NCBI GenBank assembly: GCA_029204225.1
Contig: CM055108.1
Location: 4,882,806-4,946,805, forward strand
Length of the DNA: 64,000 bases
Source: Diphasiastrum complanatum
Taxonomy: Eukaryota; Streptophyta; Lycopodiopsida; Lycopodiales; Lycopodiaceae
Reading direction: 5' to 3'
Of the stretch, positions 23,152-34,977 are shown one piece after another. Below the pieces are notes generated by a model. The model was not told the DNA's origin. It worked only from the letters and a program-made list of their open reading frames with translations, and did not search any database. Position 1 is the first letter of the stretch; every line of letters starts with the position of its first letter. Position numbers and translations under genes: made by a program.

Positions 23152-23756
23152 CAAACTCTCAAAAACTCAAACCAACACGATATCATGACAATGATTCATC
23201 CACTACCAATTCTGTATTTGAGCCATACCAGTCCACCCAAGAGAAAGGTCATTATGTTAAATCTATCGATATCATAAATTGGAGCCACAGTTTGGCTACA
23301 AGTGATTGTGTGAATGCTGATTATTGTGCTCAAAATCAGAATGATTGTATCCATAATCCCTTGATCGCTAATGAAAAACCTCTTGATCTAGACACACCTA
23401 TCATTAATATCCATTTTATTGATATTAAACGACACTATGATGAATTGTTAAACATTGCATGGCTACCTACTGCTGACTCCGAAGATTTATTCGTAGATGA
23501 CGAAAATGGCTTGCGAATTGAAAACGGCCCTGAAGATTTGGACATTTTTGACATTCAAATATTGAACTACATGGAGGCACTTCCAATCAAAGCATTCTCT
23601 TAACATTTGTCCAAGGTGGACCTAATCGCCAAGGTTACGGTTGAAAAACCTGATACCAAAGTCTATCGTGTCAAACGGCCCATTTATCCATGGGACCTAT
23701 GTGAGGAGAAAACAATCTATCAAATCGACAATGAGATCCTCCATGATGTTCCATAA
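23058..23756 (+). pseudogene. Unknown reading frame with repeat-coded N-terminus
   Basis: One frame runs 233 codons with a single TAA at 23601. The 5' end is the 24-bp repeat. Then come an Asn/Asp-rich region (DYCAQNQNDCIHNPLIANEK), an acidic stretch (DSEDLFVDDENGLRIE, NGPEDLDIFDIQ) and VEKPDTKVYRVKRPIYPWDL. No ATG was seen at the upstream end, so the start is unknown. The composition is protein-like. I do not recognise the family. It may be a transposon internal ORF. Confidence 0.45.
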
Positions 23757-23987
23757 ATTCTCATCCACACACCTCACGCCCTCAGCAGCCACAACCTCGC
23801 GACAATACTATGAAGGAGAAGATGAAGAAACCACTCTTGTTCCAACCTCTATCATAAGATATTTGATGATTTTTTATAAAAAGCATATAAATCCTTTTGA
23901 GGAAGTCTTTAGAAAATTTAAAAACTTTAAAAAAATGTAAGATTTTTAAGAATAACTCAAAGGAGGTTTCACAAGCAATGCCTTGTA

Positions 23988-24061
23988 CTTTTCATTATAC
24001 AAGAGGGCATTATAGTAAAGGGCTCTTTTCATTATACAAGAGGGCATTATAGTAAAGGGCT
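23988..24061 (+). repeat. 37-bp tandem duplication
   Basis: Two exact copies of a 37-bp unit beginning cttttcattatacaagaggg lie side by side, indicating a recent event. Confidence 0.9.
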
Positions 24062-24426
24062 CTAAAAAAATGACTTCAGGTGAAATTTTCATTCATAATG
24101 AACAAACTAATTAATATATCACAATAAATTTTGATTGCATTTTAGAGGAAATCACACAATTAAAAAATTACAGAAAATCTGATTTTAATGCTTAAACTCA
24201 CCTTAGAAGGTAATAACTTAATCCTATATCAAATCATCACAATATCATATCATTATCACATGAAAGCCCAAAAATAAAATTCTTTATTGGCACTGTATTT
24301 ATGAACACAGGCCTCTATGGACTTAAATACTATGGAAGAGGACTTTCTCACTTATATGGATTTTCTATACTAGTTCAAAATTTATGACAACCCTTCACAT
24401 ACAAAAAATGGCTGCAATGACACCGA

Positions 24427-25044
24427 TCACAATGACCGATCATTCTCTTCAGAATTTTGACGAGAAAGGTGTATATGCGCTCCATACGACGAACTCCTCA
24501 TTGCGGCAGGGCCATGGTAGAAACAAAACCACAATGCCGACTCTGTCGTAAGCGCTTCTTCTCTCTTCTTACTTTTCTGAGTAAGTTCTTCTGTCAAAAG
24601 AGAAGATCTACAGGTAGGACAAGTGATTTGGTTTTGGTCAAGCCATCGATCAAGGCAAGGCTTATGAAATATGTGAGAACAAGATGGTAACAGCCATACA
24701 GGATCTTCCTTTTCGTACTCACAAAGGCAAACTGCACAAATTGCATCCTCTTCACAACAGAACCTCTCTGCGATTGAGTCCACAGTGACTTTAGTTAGTG
24801 AGTCCCGTATCTCATCACCAAAACTGCCACTGTGATCGCGGGGTCCTGATCCTTGGTTATGGTCTGATTCTCTCAAGTTCCCCCAAAATGAATTTCTTCT
24901 TCCCACATCTGGCGCGGCATGCCCAAGGTTGATTCCAACTATTTCAAGAATCGAAAAAACAACATTTGTAATGACAGCCAGGGAAACAGTTGAATTCAAG
25001 ATGCAAAGATCAGAGAACTGCAGGCGACTCATCCAAAATGCCAT
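24427..25044 (-). CDS. RING-H2 E3 ubiquitin ligase, XERICO/RHA-like
   Basis: A 205-codon intronless gene. An upstream in-frame stop precedes the ATG at 25044, and codons above it lack ATG, so MAFWMSRLQF is the likely N-terminus. Residues about 11-38 (LCILNSTVSLAVITNVVFSI) form a hydrophobic membrane anchor followed by LEIVGINLG. This matches the XERICO/RHA layout of a short anchor, a variable spacer and a RING. The RING-H2 has CAVC, 15 residues, CSHIFHKPC, 11 residues, then CPTC. It contains LPSCSHIFHKPCLDRWL, so both histidines and all six cysteines are present. The protein should act at a membrane, passing ubiquitin from E2 to targets; family members are linked to ABA and stress signalling. 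The C-terminal Ser-rich tail after the RING is longer than in Arabidopsis XERICO. Intact with no frameshift. This is the best-supported host gene in the window. Confidence 0.88.
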   Translation of the reverse strand: MAFWMSRLQFSDLCILNSTVSLAVITNVVFSILEIVGINLGHAAPDVGRRNSFWGNLRESDHNQGSGPRDHSGSFGDEIRDSLTKVTVDSIAERFCCEEDAICAVCLCEYEKEDPVWLLPSCSHIFHKPCLDRWLDQNQITCPTCRSSLLTEELTQKSKKREEALTTESALWFCFYHGPAAMRSSSYGAHIHLSRQNSEENDRSL

Positions 25045-25827
25045 CTTCTTGCGAGTGCGGCGTGAATCAAATTTAACGCAGAAGACAAAGAGTGCTAAGA
25101 TTTTACTGGAAACTTTCTGAATAGGCTTTGATTTCAACCTTCTCTATATCGCGTTCCCCGAAGCTTAACGTTGTTTCTGTTTCGCATAAACCCCCACTGT
25201 ACTTGTAAGCTCCGGCTATATTTCTGTCAGTTACAAAGAATTGAACAAATTCAGATCTGATGACGATCGTCTTGAAGCTTCAAGAAAATGTTGAAGGAAT
25301 GTGAACCAAAATTATTCCAATACCTATCACTGGATTCGATCCAATATTGATAATCTTCTCCAAAGCAGATTATTTGACACTCCTTGATTATTGGTAATGC
25401 AATGTGAAGGGAAAGCTGATATACTAAAAACAAATCCTCTTCTTATAGCATCGACAGCACTGCAAAACGCAACTTCACATTAAAATATAAGAAATCGCGG
25501 ACAAGCATGTGAAATAGGATAGCGGAACAAACTGCACTCAGATTCTAATGCTTGTTTTTGTAACAGAACATATTACAACACATCAGATTGCTTCTGTTTA
25601 TCTTCTATGATCTGTACTTATAGCAAATGGCAGAAGCTAATATTTACTCAATAAACCCGATCCACGAGCATTATAAGAATTAGGAATGAAATTGAAAATC
25701 ACTTTCCACGAACTGACTTGAGATGGCCAGTTGTCAGTTCCCGATCCCGATACAGTCGTCAATCTCACTTTTCCTCATCGTGTGATACAAATGTCCGCGA
25801 ACTATTGCTTCCACAGTATCACGATCG
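25045..25827 (-). promoter_or_regulatory. Upstream region of the RING-H2 gene
   Basis: The minus-strand upstream sequence runs to the CT tract at 25828. No clear TATA box or upstream exon could be fixed. It contains acgatcgtc and cgcggac-type stretches only. Confidence 0.35.

Positions 25828-25853
<26 letters not shown>
25828..25853 (+). repeat. (CT)13 microsatellite
   Basis: Uninterrupted CT dinucleotides. About 0.8 kb upstream of the RING-H2 start; GA/CT tracts are common in plant promoters. Confidence 0.95.
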
Positions 25854-25858
<5 letters not shown>

Positions 25859-26129
25859 CTGCGCTTGGTTCGCGTATGTTTGCTATGGCCACGCGTCAAA
25901 GCCAGCGCTGATTGCTTAGTGCCCACACGTCTGGTGAAAAGCGTAACACGTGTCTCAACTCAATTTCCTTAGGAAGAGCTCAGTACTTTCCACACAGGTG
26001 CTTTGAAAACAAGTAATGGCTTGCGCTCAGATGTCCTTTGTATTTTGGGACACCTTCATGGGCATAATGTCCATCCAATTTTTTTTTTCCTAGAATATGT
26101 TATTCTGTCTCCTCTCTTCGCTGGAATTC

Positions 26130-26245
26130 ACTTTCGCTCTTCTCTCTCCAGTGGAATGCACGTTCTCTTTCTTCTCTCTGGTGGAATGCACGTTCTCTCT
26201 CCGGTGGAATGCATGTTCTCTCTCCTCTCTCCGGTGGAATGTGCA
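26130..26245 (+). repeat. Diverged short tandem repeats
   Basis: Five units of the kind ctctctccggtggaatgcacgtt, of uneven length (about 18-32 bp), giving several overlapping chance ORFs. Confidence 0.75.
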
Positions 26246-26321
26246 TGTGCTATGTGGCAGCCTGTCATTGGCTGTCCACATCCACATTCCACCACAAACG
26301 TAAAAAAATTTGCGACGGCAA

Positions 26322-26406
26322 AAAATCGAAAAAAAAAAAAAAAACGGGTCCACGCGTACGGCCGTATGGCCGTACCGTACGGCCAAAAAAGAAAAAAAAA
26401 AAAAAA
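26322..26406 (+). repeat. Two A tracts flanking a CGG-rich near-palindrome
   Basis: Two runs of about 17-18 A bases flank a 40-bp segment rich in tacggcc/ggccgta. That segment contains overlapping near-palindromes (gtacggccgtatggccgta). Confidence 0.8.
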
Positions 26407-26424
26407 CCTTCGCACAATGGCATT

Positions 26425-26545
26425 ACGTAGGGGAAGGGCCTGCCTAAGGGCCTTCCTTGCTGGTCGGGGCCTGCCCTCGAGCTCCCGCCCTCGGGCAAGG
26501 CCCTCCCAGCAAGGAACACCCTCAGGCAGAGCCTGCCCCCCACGT
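26425..26545. repeat. GC-rich imperfect inverted repeat
   Basis: The arms ttccttgctgg (26453-26463) and ccagcaaggaa (26506-26516) are perfect complements. Outer arms acgtagggg.../...cccccacgta and gggcctgccc/gggcaaggccc extend the foldback to about 120 bp. It is strikingly GC-rich within AT-rich DNA. It could be a MITE-like or foldback insertion. Confidence 0.65.
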
Positions 26546-26740
26546 AAATGTGGTGGCAATACACATGCCCTGCCTAAATTTTAAAAAATGTTTTTGACAC
26601 AGGGGCAGGGGTTTTCTAGAGCAAGTGAGTGTGGCCGCAAATCACCATCTCACTAGAATGTTAATCATGTTAGACCACACGTAACTTTCAAAACAAGTGA
26701 GTGTGCAATTCACACCCACTTTTTGGCCCTGCCTTTCAGG

Positions 26741-26790
26741 CAGGGTCCTTTGTAATCATATGAAACAGGGTCCTTTGTAATCATATCAAA
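26741..26790 (+). repeat. 25-bp tandem duplication
   Basis: cagggtcctttgtaatcata plus tgaaa, then the same with tcaaa: one mismatch between the two units. Confidence 0.9.
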
Positions 26791-29640
26791 CATTGACGTG
26801 CTCATGTCTAAAATTAGTTTTTAAATTTTTTATTATATTTGTTTTTTTTATATGTGGTTAATTTTTATGTGCCTCCTTTGTTTTATTAGTTTTTAAATTT
26901 TTTATATTTATTTATTTTATATGTGAATAATTTTTAAAGCTTACACGTATTTAAAACATATTTGAGTAAAGCATGATGCTATTTTTGGGGAGAAATTAGA
27001 ATCGTGAAATATTTAGTTCGCTAAATCCACGCTGGCCTCTTCTCTTTTGCACGCGTGCCTTTTTGCATGGACGGCAGGGTTCTTGGGTGGATGGCAAGGT
27101 TGTTGCGTGGGTTTGTGCATGGATGGCAGGGTTTTTGCTGGCATGCACGGAAACCACCTGCGAGGCGTCGCGCGACGGATGTGCTTACTTTATTTCCGTC
27201 TCTCACGTCCCGGATGCGTCGCTTAACTTCTTTCATCTGCTTTCATACGTCTGAACGCTCCCAATCTTTCCTCCCACTTTCAATCCATTTCAAAGATCAA
27301 TATCCGTGAGAAGGAGAGGCTCAAAATCCGTGCAGATTCAGATACACAGGATCAACTTGGTATGTCATAACAACCCGTCCCATGCATTCATAATTTCTTT
27401 CTGATTTTGTCTTTTATCTGATCGATGCAGTAACTTTCGTAACAAAATTTTCCATGAAACAAAAAACGTATTGGGATCTGAAATTTTCATTAGGAATTGC
27501 ACTATCAGCAGACGATGCTGGACTGATTGCATGATCTTCAAGTAATCTGAAAGCCAATTTGCAATCACCACTCTGCTCATCAAACGGTTGATCTACCTGT
27601 TCTGAACTCCGTACTAGGCATTTTCTTCATCCACATTCGTAGACCCTGTAGACGATTGTGAGAAACAAATTATACTCCTTATTTACCTTGTTTTCTGCGA
27701 CATGGCTTGCTGCAGTATGATGGCAGCATTGCTGAGGATATCTGCGTCTGTATGAGAAGTGCAGGTAGGCAGAGGTGTATGTATGGGAGTGAAAGACCAA
27801 AAGCACTACACACAACCAATCCAAGGAGTTGCCCAATCGATGATCATTAGGACAAAACGATAGAAAAGGATTAATTATAGAGGTCTTCATGAGGTACAAA
27901 GTACACGTACTTTTTTGGAAATGATTTTTTTCCTCCCAAGAAAAGAAGTGTGCACAATCTTCTTTCTGTTTGCAGATTTGGGCTTCAGATTACAAAATAA
28001 ATCCAATACTAGAGACGTTTTTCAGAAAAGAGAGCTTTACAAGTTCTTTTCTCGTAAAACACTTTCTTGTTCATACGAGTGCCATCCTGAGACGCTTCTT
28101 CTTTTCAGCTCTTTATAGCTACAAAGTGACTCTCTGAGGTAAGTTCGTCGTGATCTGCTCCGAAGGTTCTATATTTGGACTTGTACTTCCTTTAATTGTT
28201 GCACTAACACATTCACTTTAGTTTCCTGTGCCGTTTTCCTCATTCTTGAAGTTTCAAAAAAAAATTGTGCCATGTTTGACTCGTGTACTTTACCTAGTAA
28301 GTGTCATTATTGTTTCTCCTCCTAAGAAGTCTAACCATGAATTCCATAAATGCACATTTTGAATTGTATTGATGGGAGTGTATGAAGTTTTAGTGCAATT
28401 CTAGGCAAAAGCACATGTAGATCTAATTACTGTAACATCTGAAATTGAATGTTTGATACTGATATTTGACTTGCTTTTTTGCAGCTTCGTCCTTTTATGT
28501 GATTACTATTGGGTTCTTTGTTTATATGTGTGCTCCTATAAGATATGTTAGTTTTGGGTTGAAATTTACGTGCACAAATTATATTACATATTTTGTTATA
28601 TGTTTATTTATCTACAACAAAAGATTGTCATTACTTGGATTTGGCTTCCATAAACATGCATTTCTATTTGTTTTCTTGTAATATTCGTTGTTTACTTATA
28701 CTATCATGTTATAAATCCCTGTGTACAGTTACGTTCGTTGTGGAATACCACGTTCTTGTATTATGAAAACTTGTCTGTGGATTAGCTAGCAATATCATGT
28801 ATTTTGTTTAAATTTCGTTACTGCATTTCGTCATGTATTGGTATAGGTATTTTATATTCCGTGTTTATGTTTTGCAATTAGCCACATATACTTTCCCAAT
28901 CTATTTTGAATTTACTTTTCTTTGTTTTACATTGTTTTATGACTTTTTCAAAACCGTTGGAAATCAAGTTCATAGAATGTACATAGCGTCTGGTTTTAAG
29001 TACATTGATATAATACATATAGTAAAACATTCAATATCATTTCCTATACGTGTTTTCCTAGATTAAATATATTTTTTAATTTTTCAAAGTTGCCAATTAA
29101 AAAAATAGATAGAAATATGTACAAAGTAAAATATAAATTGCTATTATGTACATAAGAAACCGCCGGTTTTTAGCAAAGCTATTCTTAAAATTTATTAGGC
29201 ATAATAATTTAAAATAATTTGACTACAACCTAGAATAAGTACTTGTTCTATATTGTTACGAACAAGATCTTATTCTACGTTATGGTATATAAGATTCGCA
29301 TGGTTAGGCATGATAGAAATAAGTCAATAGATATAAATTACATACAATAATTGCATGTACTTGAATCAGAGTTTGAATACTAGATCAGAAGGAAGGTAAT
29401 AAAAAGGCCATAGTTCTAAAAAGAAATGGATGTTCTAAATTCTATCTAGGTACATAGACTAAGTTACTAATAGCATTATTAAATTAGTTTCACTCTAATC
29501 TCTGCCATAGTGGAAGTCTTTATTATATACCAAATATGGGAGCATTGCTATCGTAATCATGATTTTTAGTTATTTATCATATTCCAATAATTTTGAAATA
29601 GTTTATCGCACAAAAAATGTTGGTCGGTTAAAAATTTGTC
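26791..29640. other. AT-rich, no supported gene
   Basis: No domain could be read. Less AT-rich stretches at about 27040-27350 and 28000-28140 end at good splice-donor sequences (ttg/GTATGT at about 27360 and gag/GTAAGT at about 28137). They could be leader exons of a plus-strand gene, but nothing confirms this. Confidence 0.4.
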
Positions 29641-30537
29641 CGTTTAATGTTTTCATGAGTAATAAGTTTGTTACTTGTTGAATACTATGAAACTATTTTT
29701 TTGGGTGGTGAAAAATTCTCGTGCATACAACATTATGTATGTATGTTGGTGGAAAATCCAACAAGCATATATAACTCATTTATACTTTGTTACAGTTGCG
29801 TATATTTGCAGTTGCTACCATGATGTGTTTCCATGTAATATTAAAGGAATTGCAAATTCTCATACACGTACGTATGTGTATAGGTGTGTCTCTTGGTTTA
29901 ATTAATGATTTTCCATTGACCGTATATCGGTGTTTGGTTGTTTATCTTATAGGTTCATATTGTATACATCTGTGTCTTGGCCCTAGAATTTAATTTCTAA
30001 TAATTAGTTTACCACACAACGGTGAAAATTTACGACAAATAAATTTTAAGCTCGATTTTTGTATTAGAATATGCGCATGTAGACAATTGATGGTCTATTC
30101 TTTTGTAGTGCATTGTTTATGGGATGGAAACCTCCATACATAGAATGTTGTATGGATTTTTTGTTAGAACATTATGATTATAATAATACATAACTTTATT
30201 CATACTTTCTAGGATTAGATTTGTATATAATTGAATTACATTTTTAATTGAGGTACATCTACGAGACGAATAGAAAGATTATAGTCATGGTAGTAAAATA
30301 CTAAATACAAATTGATGTGCCATTACTTATTATGAAGCATCGAAGTTAATGTTATGCCAAATACGATATTATTTCTCTTGCAATCGTGATGTCTAGTTTT
30401 GTATCATGTTCTAATATCTTTTTTAAAGTTTGCCACCCAAAAACTTTGCTGGTTTTCAAAGTACTTTGAACATTGGTTTGTGTAACGTGCTTCTGAATAG
30501 GTTAGAAATTTTTAAATTAAAATATGGATTGAAAAAG

Positions 30538-30640
30538 TGGGATTTGAACGTAGGATCTCTCACATTCCGGATGAGATGCTCTAGCACTAAGCTATGCGCC
30601 TTGTTTGATGGTTCTCTCTAGAGTGTGAGTTGATATTTCA
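30538..30640 (-). repeat. tRNA-like SINE copy 1
   Basis: On the minus strand gcgcatagcttagtgctaga (A-box-like) and cgttcaaatccc (B-box-like) are separated by about 30 bp, as in a tRNA-derived pol III promoter. It is preceded by ttgttgaaatatcaac, also found at copy 2. Confidence 0.55.
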
Positions 30641-30762
30641 ACAATCCCCTCAAGCCACACTTGGTTGGGGTCTTGGCTATCACCTGCTCCATAACTTTTG
30701 CCACCTAACCATGGTTTTGACACTATGAATTGTTACGTCTAAATTGGTTTTGATATTTTGTG

Positions 30763-31100
30763 AAGTTGTACATGTGTGTTGGGAGTACTACATGTGTTTG
30801 AGATTTGTTAAGGTGTGTAGATTCATTAAGATTAAGACCAGATTTAGATTCAAAATTTATCTTTAAATCTATGACAAATCTACACTTTTACATGCATTCA
30901 ATCCCTCCGAAAGCTAACACACACGTGTGGGAAGTATGAAAAATTAATGCGAAGCAAAAACAAGTTCTCCTCGGTTTGAGAGAGATAATTATCATGCGTT
31001 CTCTGGCTGAGAGTGAAAGTTAGAAATGCATATACACGCAAAATTCACTCAATCTTCAAATCACTTACCTCGCAATGAGAAGTATACTGATATTATAAAT
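30763..31100 (-). repeat. Diverged LTR fragment related to 53.8-54.3 kb
   Basis: Shared phrases with 53800-54125 include acatgtgt, aaggtgtgt, aagattagattcaag, tacatgcatt and atgagaagta. Too diverged to set boundaries. Confidence 0.5.
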
Positions 31101-31149
31101 CCACGCGCTACAACAAATTTTCAATCATGTTAGGAATTCATACATCATA

Positions 31150-31265
31150 ATAGAGATGGACATACTAGGATTTTAACCTAGGATCTTCCTTATACTGGTT
31201 GGTATGTTTTGCATTGAGCTATCCGTCCTGTTTGATTTTTCTCTTTAGAATGTTGATTGATATTC
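31150..31265 (-). repeat. tRNA-like SINE copy 2
   Basis: Minus strand: gacggatagctcaatgcaaa (A box) and ctaggttaaaatcctagta (B box), preceded by tgttggaatatcaatcaac. Same orientation and 5' flank as copy 1, about 0.6 kb away. Confidence 0.55.
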
Positions 31266-31963
31266 CAACATAATCATTTTTTGAATGTTGTGAATTACTA
31301 TTTTTTAGTAAGTGGAAAATTCCTTTACATATCATATATGTATATATGTTGGTGAAATATTCAACAAGTATTCATAATTCATTCATATTTGGATATAATT
31401 TTATATATTTGTAGTTAATAGCAGGATGTGTGCTTCATGTAACAATAAATGAATTACCAACTTTCTTGCACGTATGTTTACATATCATGTTTTGGTTATA
31501 GGAAAATTTTTGTTGTTTTTAAAATGGTAAAAAAATGTGTATTTGATATTCATGTGAGTAATCATTTTTGTTACTTGTTTAAGGCTATGTAACTAAATCT
31601 TTTTTGAGAAAGGTGGAAATAATACAACATTATGTATGTATATTGGTGAAAAATCCAACAAAACATTCATAAACTATGAATATTTTGTCATAATTAATAT
31701 GTTTGGAGGTCATATCATAGTGTGTTGTATTCGTGTAATAGTAAAAAAAACCTTCATACACGTACATGTGTACAATTGTGTTCGGTGGTTTAATTCTTGC
31801 AAGTAATCATTTTCTATTGATCATAGTGTGTTTTTGTTTTTTATTTCATAATTAATTATATGCATCATCTTATGACTATAGAATTTTTTTTGTTACCCAT
31901 CTTTTTCCACGAGTAGTAAATTTCTTGCAAACTCGTGGTTCTTGTTTCAGAATATGGTATTTA

Positions 31964-32043
31964 GATATTTATTGTTAATTCTTTTCCAATACAATGTTTT
32001 GCAGATAGTTATTGTTAATTCTTTTCCAATACAATGTTTTGCC
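31964..32043 (+). repeat. 40-bp tandem duplication
   Basis: Two units of gata(t/g)ttattgttaattc..., period 40, differing by one or two bases. Confidence 0.9.
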
Positions 32044-33835
32044 AAGTATGTATGTGATGGAAAATCTCATGTGTACAGTGGCCTATGTATTTTTGGGTAG
32101 TAAACTTGTCAATACTATATATTTAATTGCTTCCAAATTACTGAAGAAGTTTCGAACATTAAAATTTTTTGCTTTAGTAGGATAGTTACTTTCATAACAA
32201 TATTTTGTTGGTGTCACTTGGAGAAGTTAGAAATATAATAATACAAGACTTTGTTAATACGATATAGAATTACATTTTGATATATGTAGATTAAATTTTT
32301 AATTTAGGAAAACCTACTAGTCAAAAGTTAATAAAGGAGGTATTGGAGTAGTGATGAATTAGTAAATACGATTTGATTTTCTAAGTTTTCTTTACGTAGT
32401 CAAACTATGTTAATAACTACTTCATTAAATTTCCATTTTATTTTTTTGGTACATGTACTTTTACTTATTTTTTAATGCAAGTTGGACTTATTGTGTATCA
32501 AATATTGTACTTTCTTTGTACTATTCGTAATTCATAACATTTTTGACGAGTGAAATTTGGCTTGCTAAAAACTTTAGCTTCTTTCAAAGAAAAATAAATT
32601 TGTTTATGCATTGTTTTTGGTTGGCATTTTGGTCGAGAAAGACCATGAAATTGATTTTTTTGTGCAAGGTGGAAATTCCTTGTGGATGTAAAATTATGTA
32701 CGTATATGGGTAAAAAACCTAAAACGTACATGATTTATTCATATTTTGTTATGATTTTGTATATTTGAAAGCAATACCATGATGTAGTTGTTTCTAAGAA
32801 ATAGTGAATAGTGAATTAGAGACTTCTACACATTTAATTTTGTGTGTGGTTGCGTGTGTTTAGCTAAGTAATCGTTTACTATTGGTGATATTGTAGTATT
32901 TGTTTTTTATTTCATACGTTCATGATGTACACATCATGTTGTAACTGGAGAATTTATGTTTAGGTTATTATTATATTATAAAAATGGTGTAAATTTTCTA
33001 TAGACAAGTAGACCACAATCCACATATTGAAATATGCATACGTACACATTTCATGTTTCGTTCTTCTCCAATATAATGTTTTCCAAGCATTTATGTAATG
33101 AAAATTCCGTGTATACAATGTCCTGTACATTTTATGGTGGAGAATGTAGCAAGACTGTGTGATGTATAATTCACAAATTAAAGTACTTTTAAGCAATGAA
33201 ATTTTTTATGGTAATATGATATATGTACTTGCTTATTTGATATTTCGTTGTATTTCATGTACAATGTTTTCCAAGTTTTATGTACACAATAAACAAGTTC
33301 CTGCATACAATTTCCTACATACAATTTCTTACATATTTCTCGGAAGAAAATTTGGTAAAACTACGGGAGTGATAATTTACAGATCGCTAGAATAGTTTTA
33401 AACTTTGAAATACTTTATTTTAGAATGATAGTTTGATTGTTTGCTTTTAAAATAACAAGTTTGTGTAAACTGAAAAATTTATAAATGTAATAATACAAAA
33501 AATTTGTTCATATTTTGGTATATAAGTTTGTATATTTAAATTTATTTTCACGTGATGGTGATGGTGCTTCTTGATAAAATTCTGTTTTATCTGTTTTTTC
33601 CCTCCGTTTCAAGAAGAGTTTTTTTGTTAGAATTTCATACATTTGAAGTGCATATACTTTGCATATCGCAGTCTCAGAAATCGACGAGGATTTTGTGCTT
33701 ACTGATGGGAATATTTTATTATAGTATAATAAATCAATCCCCTACTTATAGCATGTCTTGCACATTTTCATAGTTATGTAAAATTCAATATTCCGCGTAC
33801 TTATGATTTGTATTGTGCTTTCGCAGAAGACCTTC

Positions 33836-33904
33836 AGCAGATAGAGAAAGAAATTTCTCTTCCATTAACAGACGGTATGCTAGTTGATATTGTTAGAAAC
33901 TGAC
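33836..33904 (+). other. Possible exon fragment
   Basis: After a good acceptor (ctttcgcag) the frame EDLQQIEKEISLPLTDGM then LVDIVRN runs to a TGA. The composition is protein-like but no family is recognised. Confidence 0.3.
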
Positions 33905-34575
33905 AAATTATTTGTCAAGATTTACAAAAAAAATTTGATTATAATTTTGGTAGTTGAAAAATAGAAAGGTCTGTGATAGTTTACCAATAATAGCCTAAAC
34001 CATGCGCATAAACTAGGTATGTTGGTCTTTATATAACTTTATTCGTATATAGTTGATGTAAAATGAATGCATTAGTGAATGGATGGAGTCCAATAAATAG
34101 AAGAAGATGGCTAACGACATGAAAGTTTAGGCAGTATCAGTAAATAGAAGTAAGATTTGTACAAAAAAAATGATTGGTCTATATATTTAGTACCATTTAA
34201 ATTGTATGCGCTTATTTCTATAGTAATAGGTTTTTGTGTATTTATAACAAGTTGTTATAGTACATCTTAGGTATGACGTATGGGTCTCATAAATATAATA
34301 ATTAATTTTTAGCATCTACTGCATAAAGAATGTACGGTTATGATTGTTGATACAGTGTACTCGAATCGATTGCCTAACGAGATACATCCAATACTTAAAC
34401 GTCGTGGAGTTAGTTACTATTAAACTCGTTCGTAAATGAACGTACATTGTTAAAGCATCTACATCGAAATTATGATTTGCAATTAGACAGATGTATAGAA
34501 GATATAAAATTAGGATTGTAAAATGTTTTGTTCTAAATCCTATCGAAGTACAACTTTGTAATAAACATACCATAC

Positions 34576-34977
34576 ATGACGTACATGAAATTTGACTTGC
34601 TAGATGTATTTGGAAATAAGACAATTAGATCGTCTATACAACAAATGTACTACCAGCATTTCAAGACGTTGGTTTTTAAGCTTCGTAATTTTACAGTTCA
34701 CAAAAAAAAAAACATACGATTACGGGGCTATAAATTTCACATTGATCTACACCCAAGCAACAATTGTATAAAAGTTGTACCACTATACATATATACATGT
34801 TGCTTCTTAGAAATTACACTAGCTAATTTCCGAGAAGATTGTATCGAATTGTTGTTAGTAGACAATGCTCAAATTCATAATTCGTACTTGCTTGGAACGG
34901 TAGTTGTTGTCATTATTGGAGGTAACGTTGGCAATGGAAATTGTCGTTCTATTATCATTGCAGACGAGTTTAATTAA
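34576..34977 (+). CDS. OB-fold / RPA1-like small ORF
   Basis: A 133-codon ATG-initiated frame in DNA that is otherwise closed by stops. FDLLDVFGNKTIRSS resembles the start of an RPA70 DNA-binding OB fold (D-.GN.I..). KLRNFTVHKKKNIRLRGYKF and HIDLHPSNNCIKVVP follow as the middle strands do in plant replication protein A large-subunit-like proteins (NF.V......YR...Y.I.F...T). No zinc finger and no second OB fold are in frame. It may be an exon of a broken RPA-like gene, or a Helitron-carried RPA; no Rep/helicase was seen nearby. The call rests on pattern only. Confidence 0.35.
   Translation: MTYMKFDLLDVFGNKTIRSSIQQMYYQHFKTLVFKLRNFTVHKKKNIRLRGYKFHIDLHPSNNCIKVVPLYIYTCCFLEITLANFREDCIELLLVDNAQIHNSYLLGTVVVVIIGGNVGNGNCRSIIIADEFN

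Larger units (their letters stand above)
29650..33400 (+). repeat. Array of strongly diverged long tandem repeats
   Basis: The same succession of phrases recurs: ggtgaaaaatccaacaa, cattcat(a)attcat..tattttgt, then a gtgtgtt/tgtaat block, then ttttctattgatcatagtg, then a ttttccaatacaatgttttgc block. It is recognisable starting near 29740, 31340 (partial), 31640, 32700 and, in part, 33240. Spacing between full copies is about 1.0-1.9 kb. It does not look like any transposon terminus. Confidence 0.55.

Noticed and set aside
24427-25137. 236-residue version of the RING-H2 protein
   Set aside because: The extra N-terminal residues begin at TTG; the first ATG is at 25044, where the hydrophobic anchor of the family starts shortly after.
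26003-26584. Long ORFs on both strands around the A tracts
   Set aside because: They are produced by poly-A/poly-T and short tandem repeats; Lys or Phe runs and no domain.
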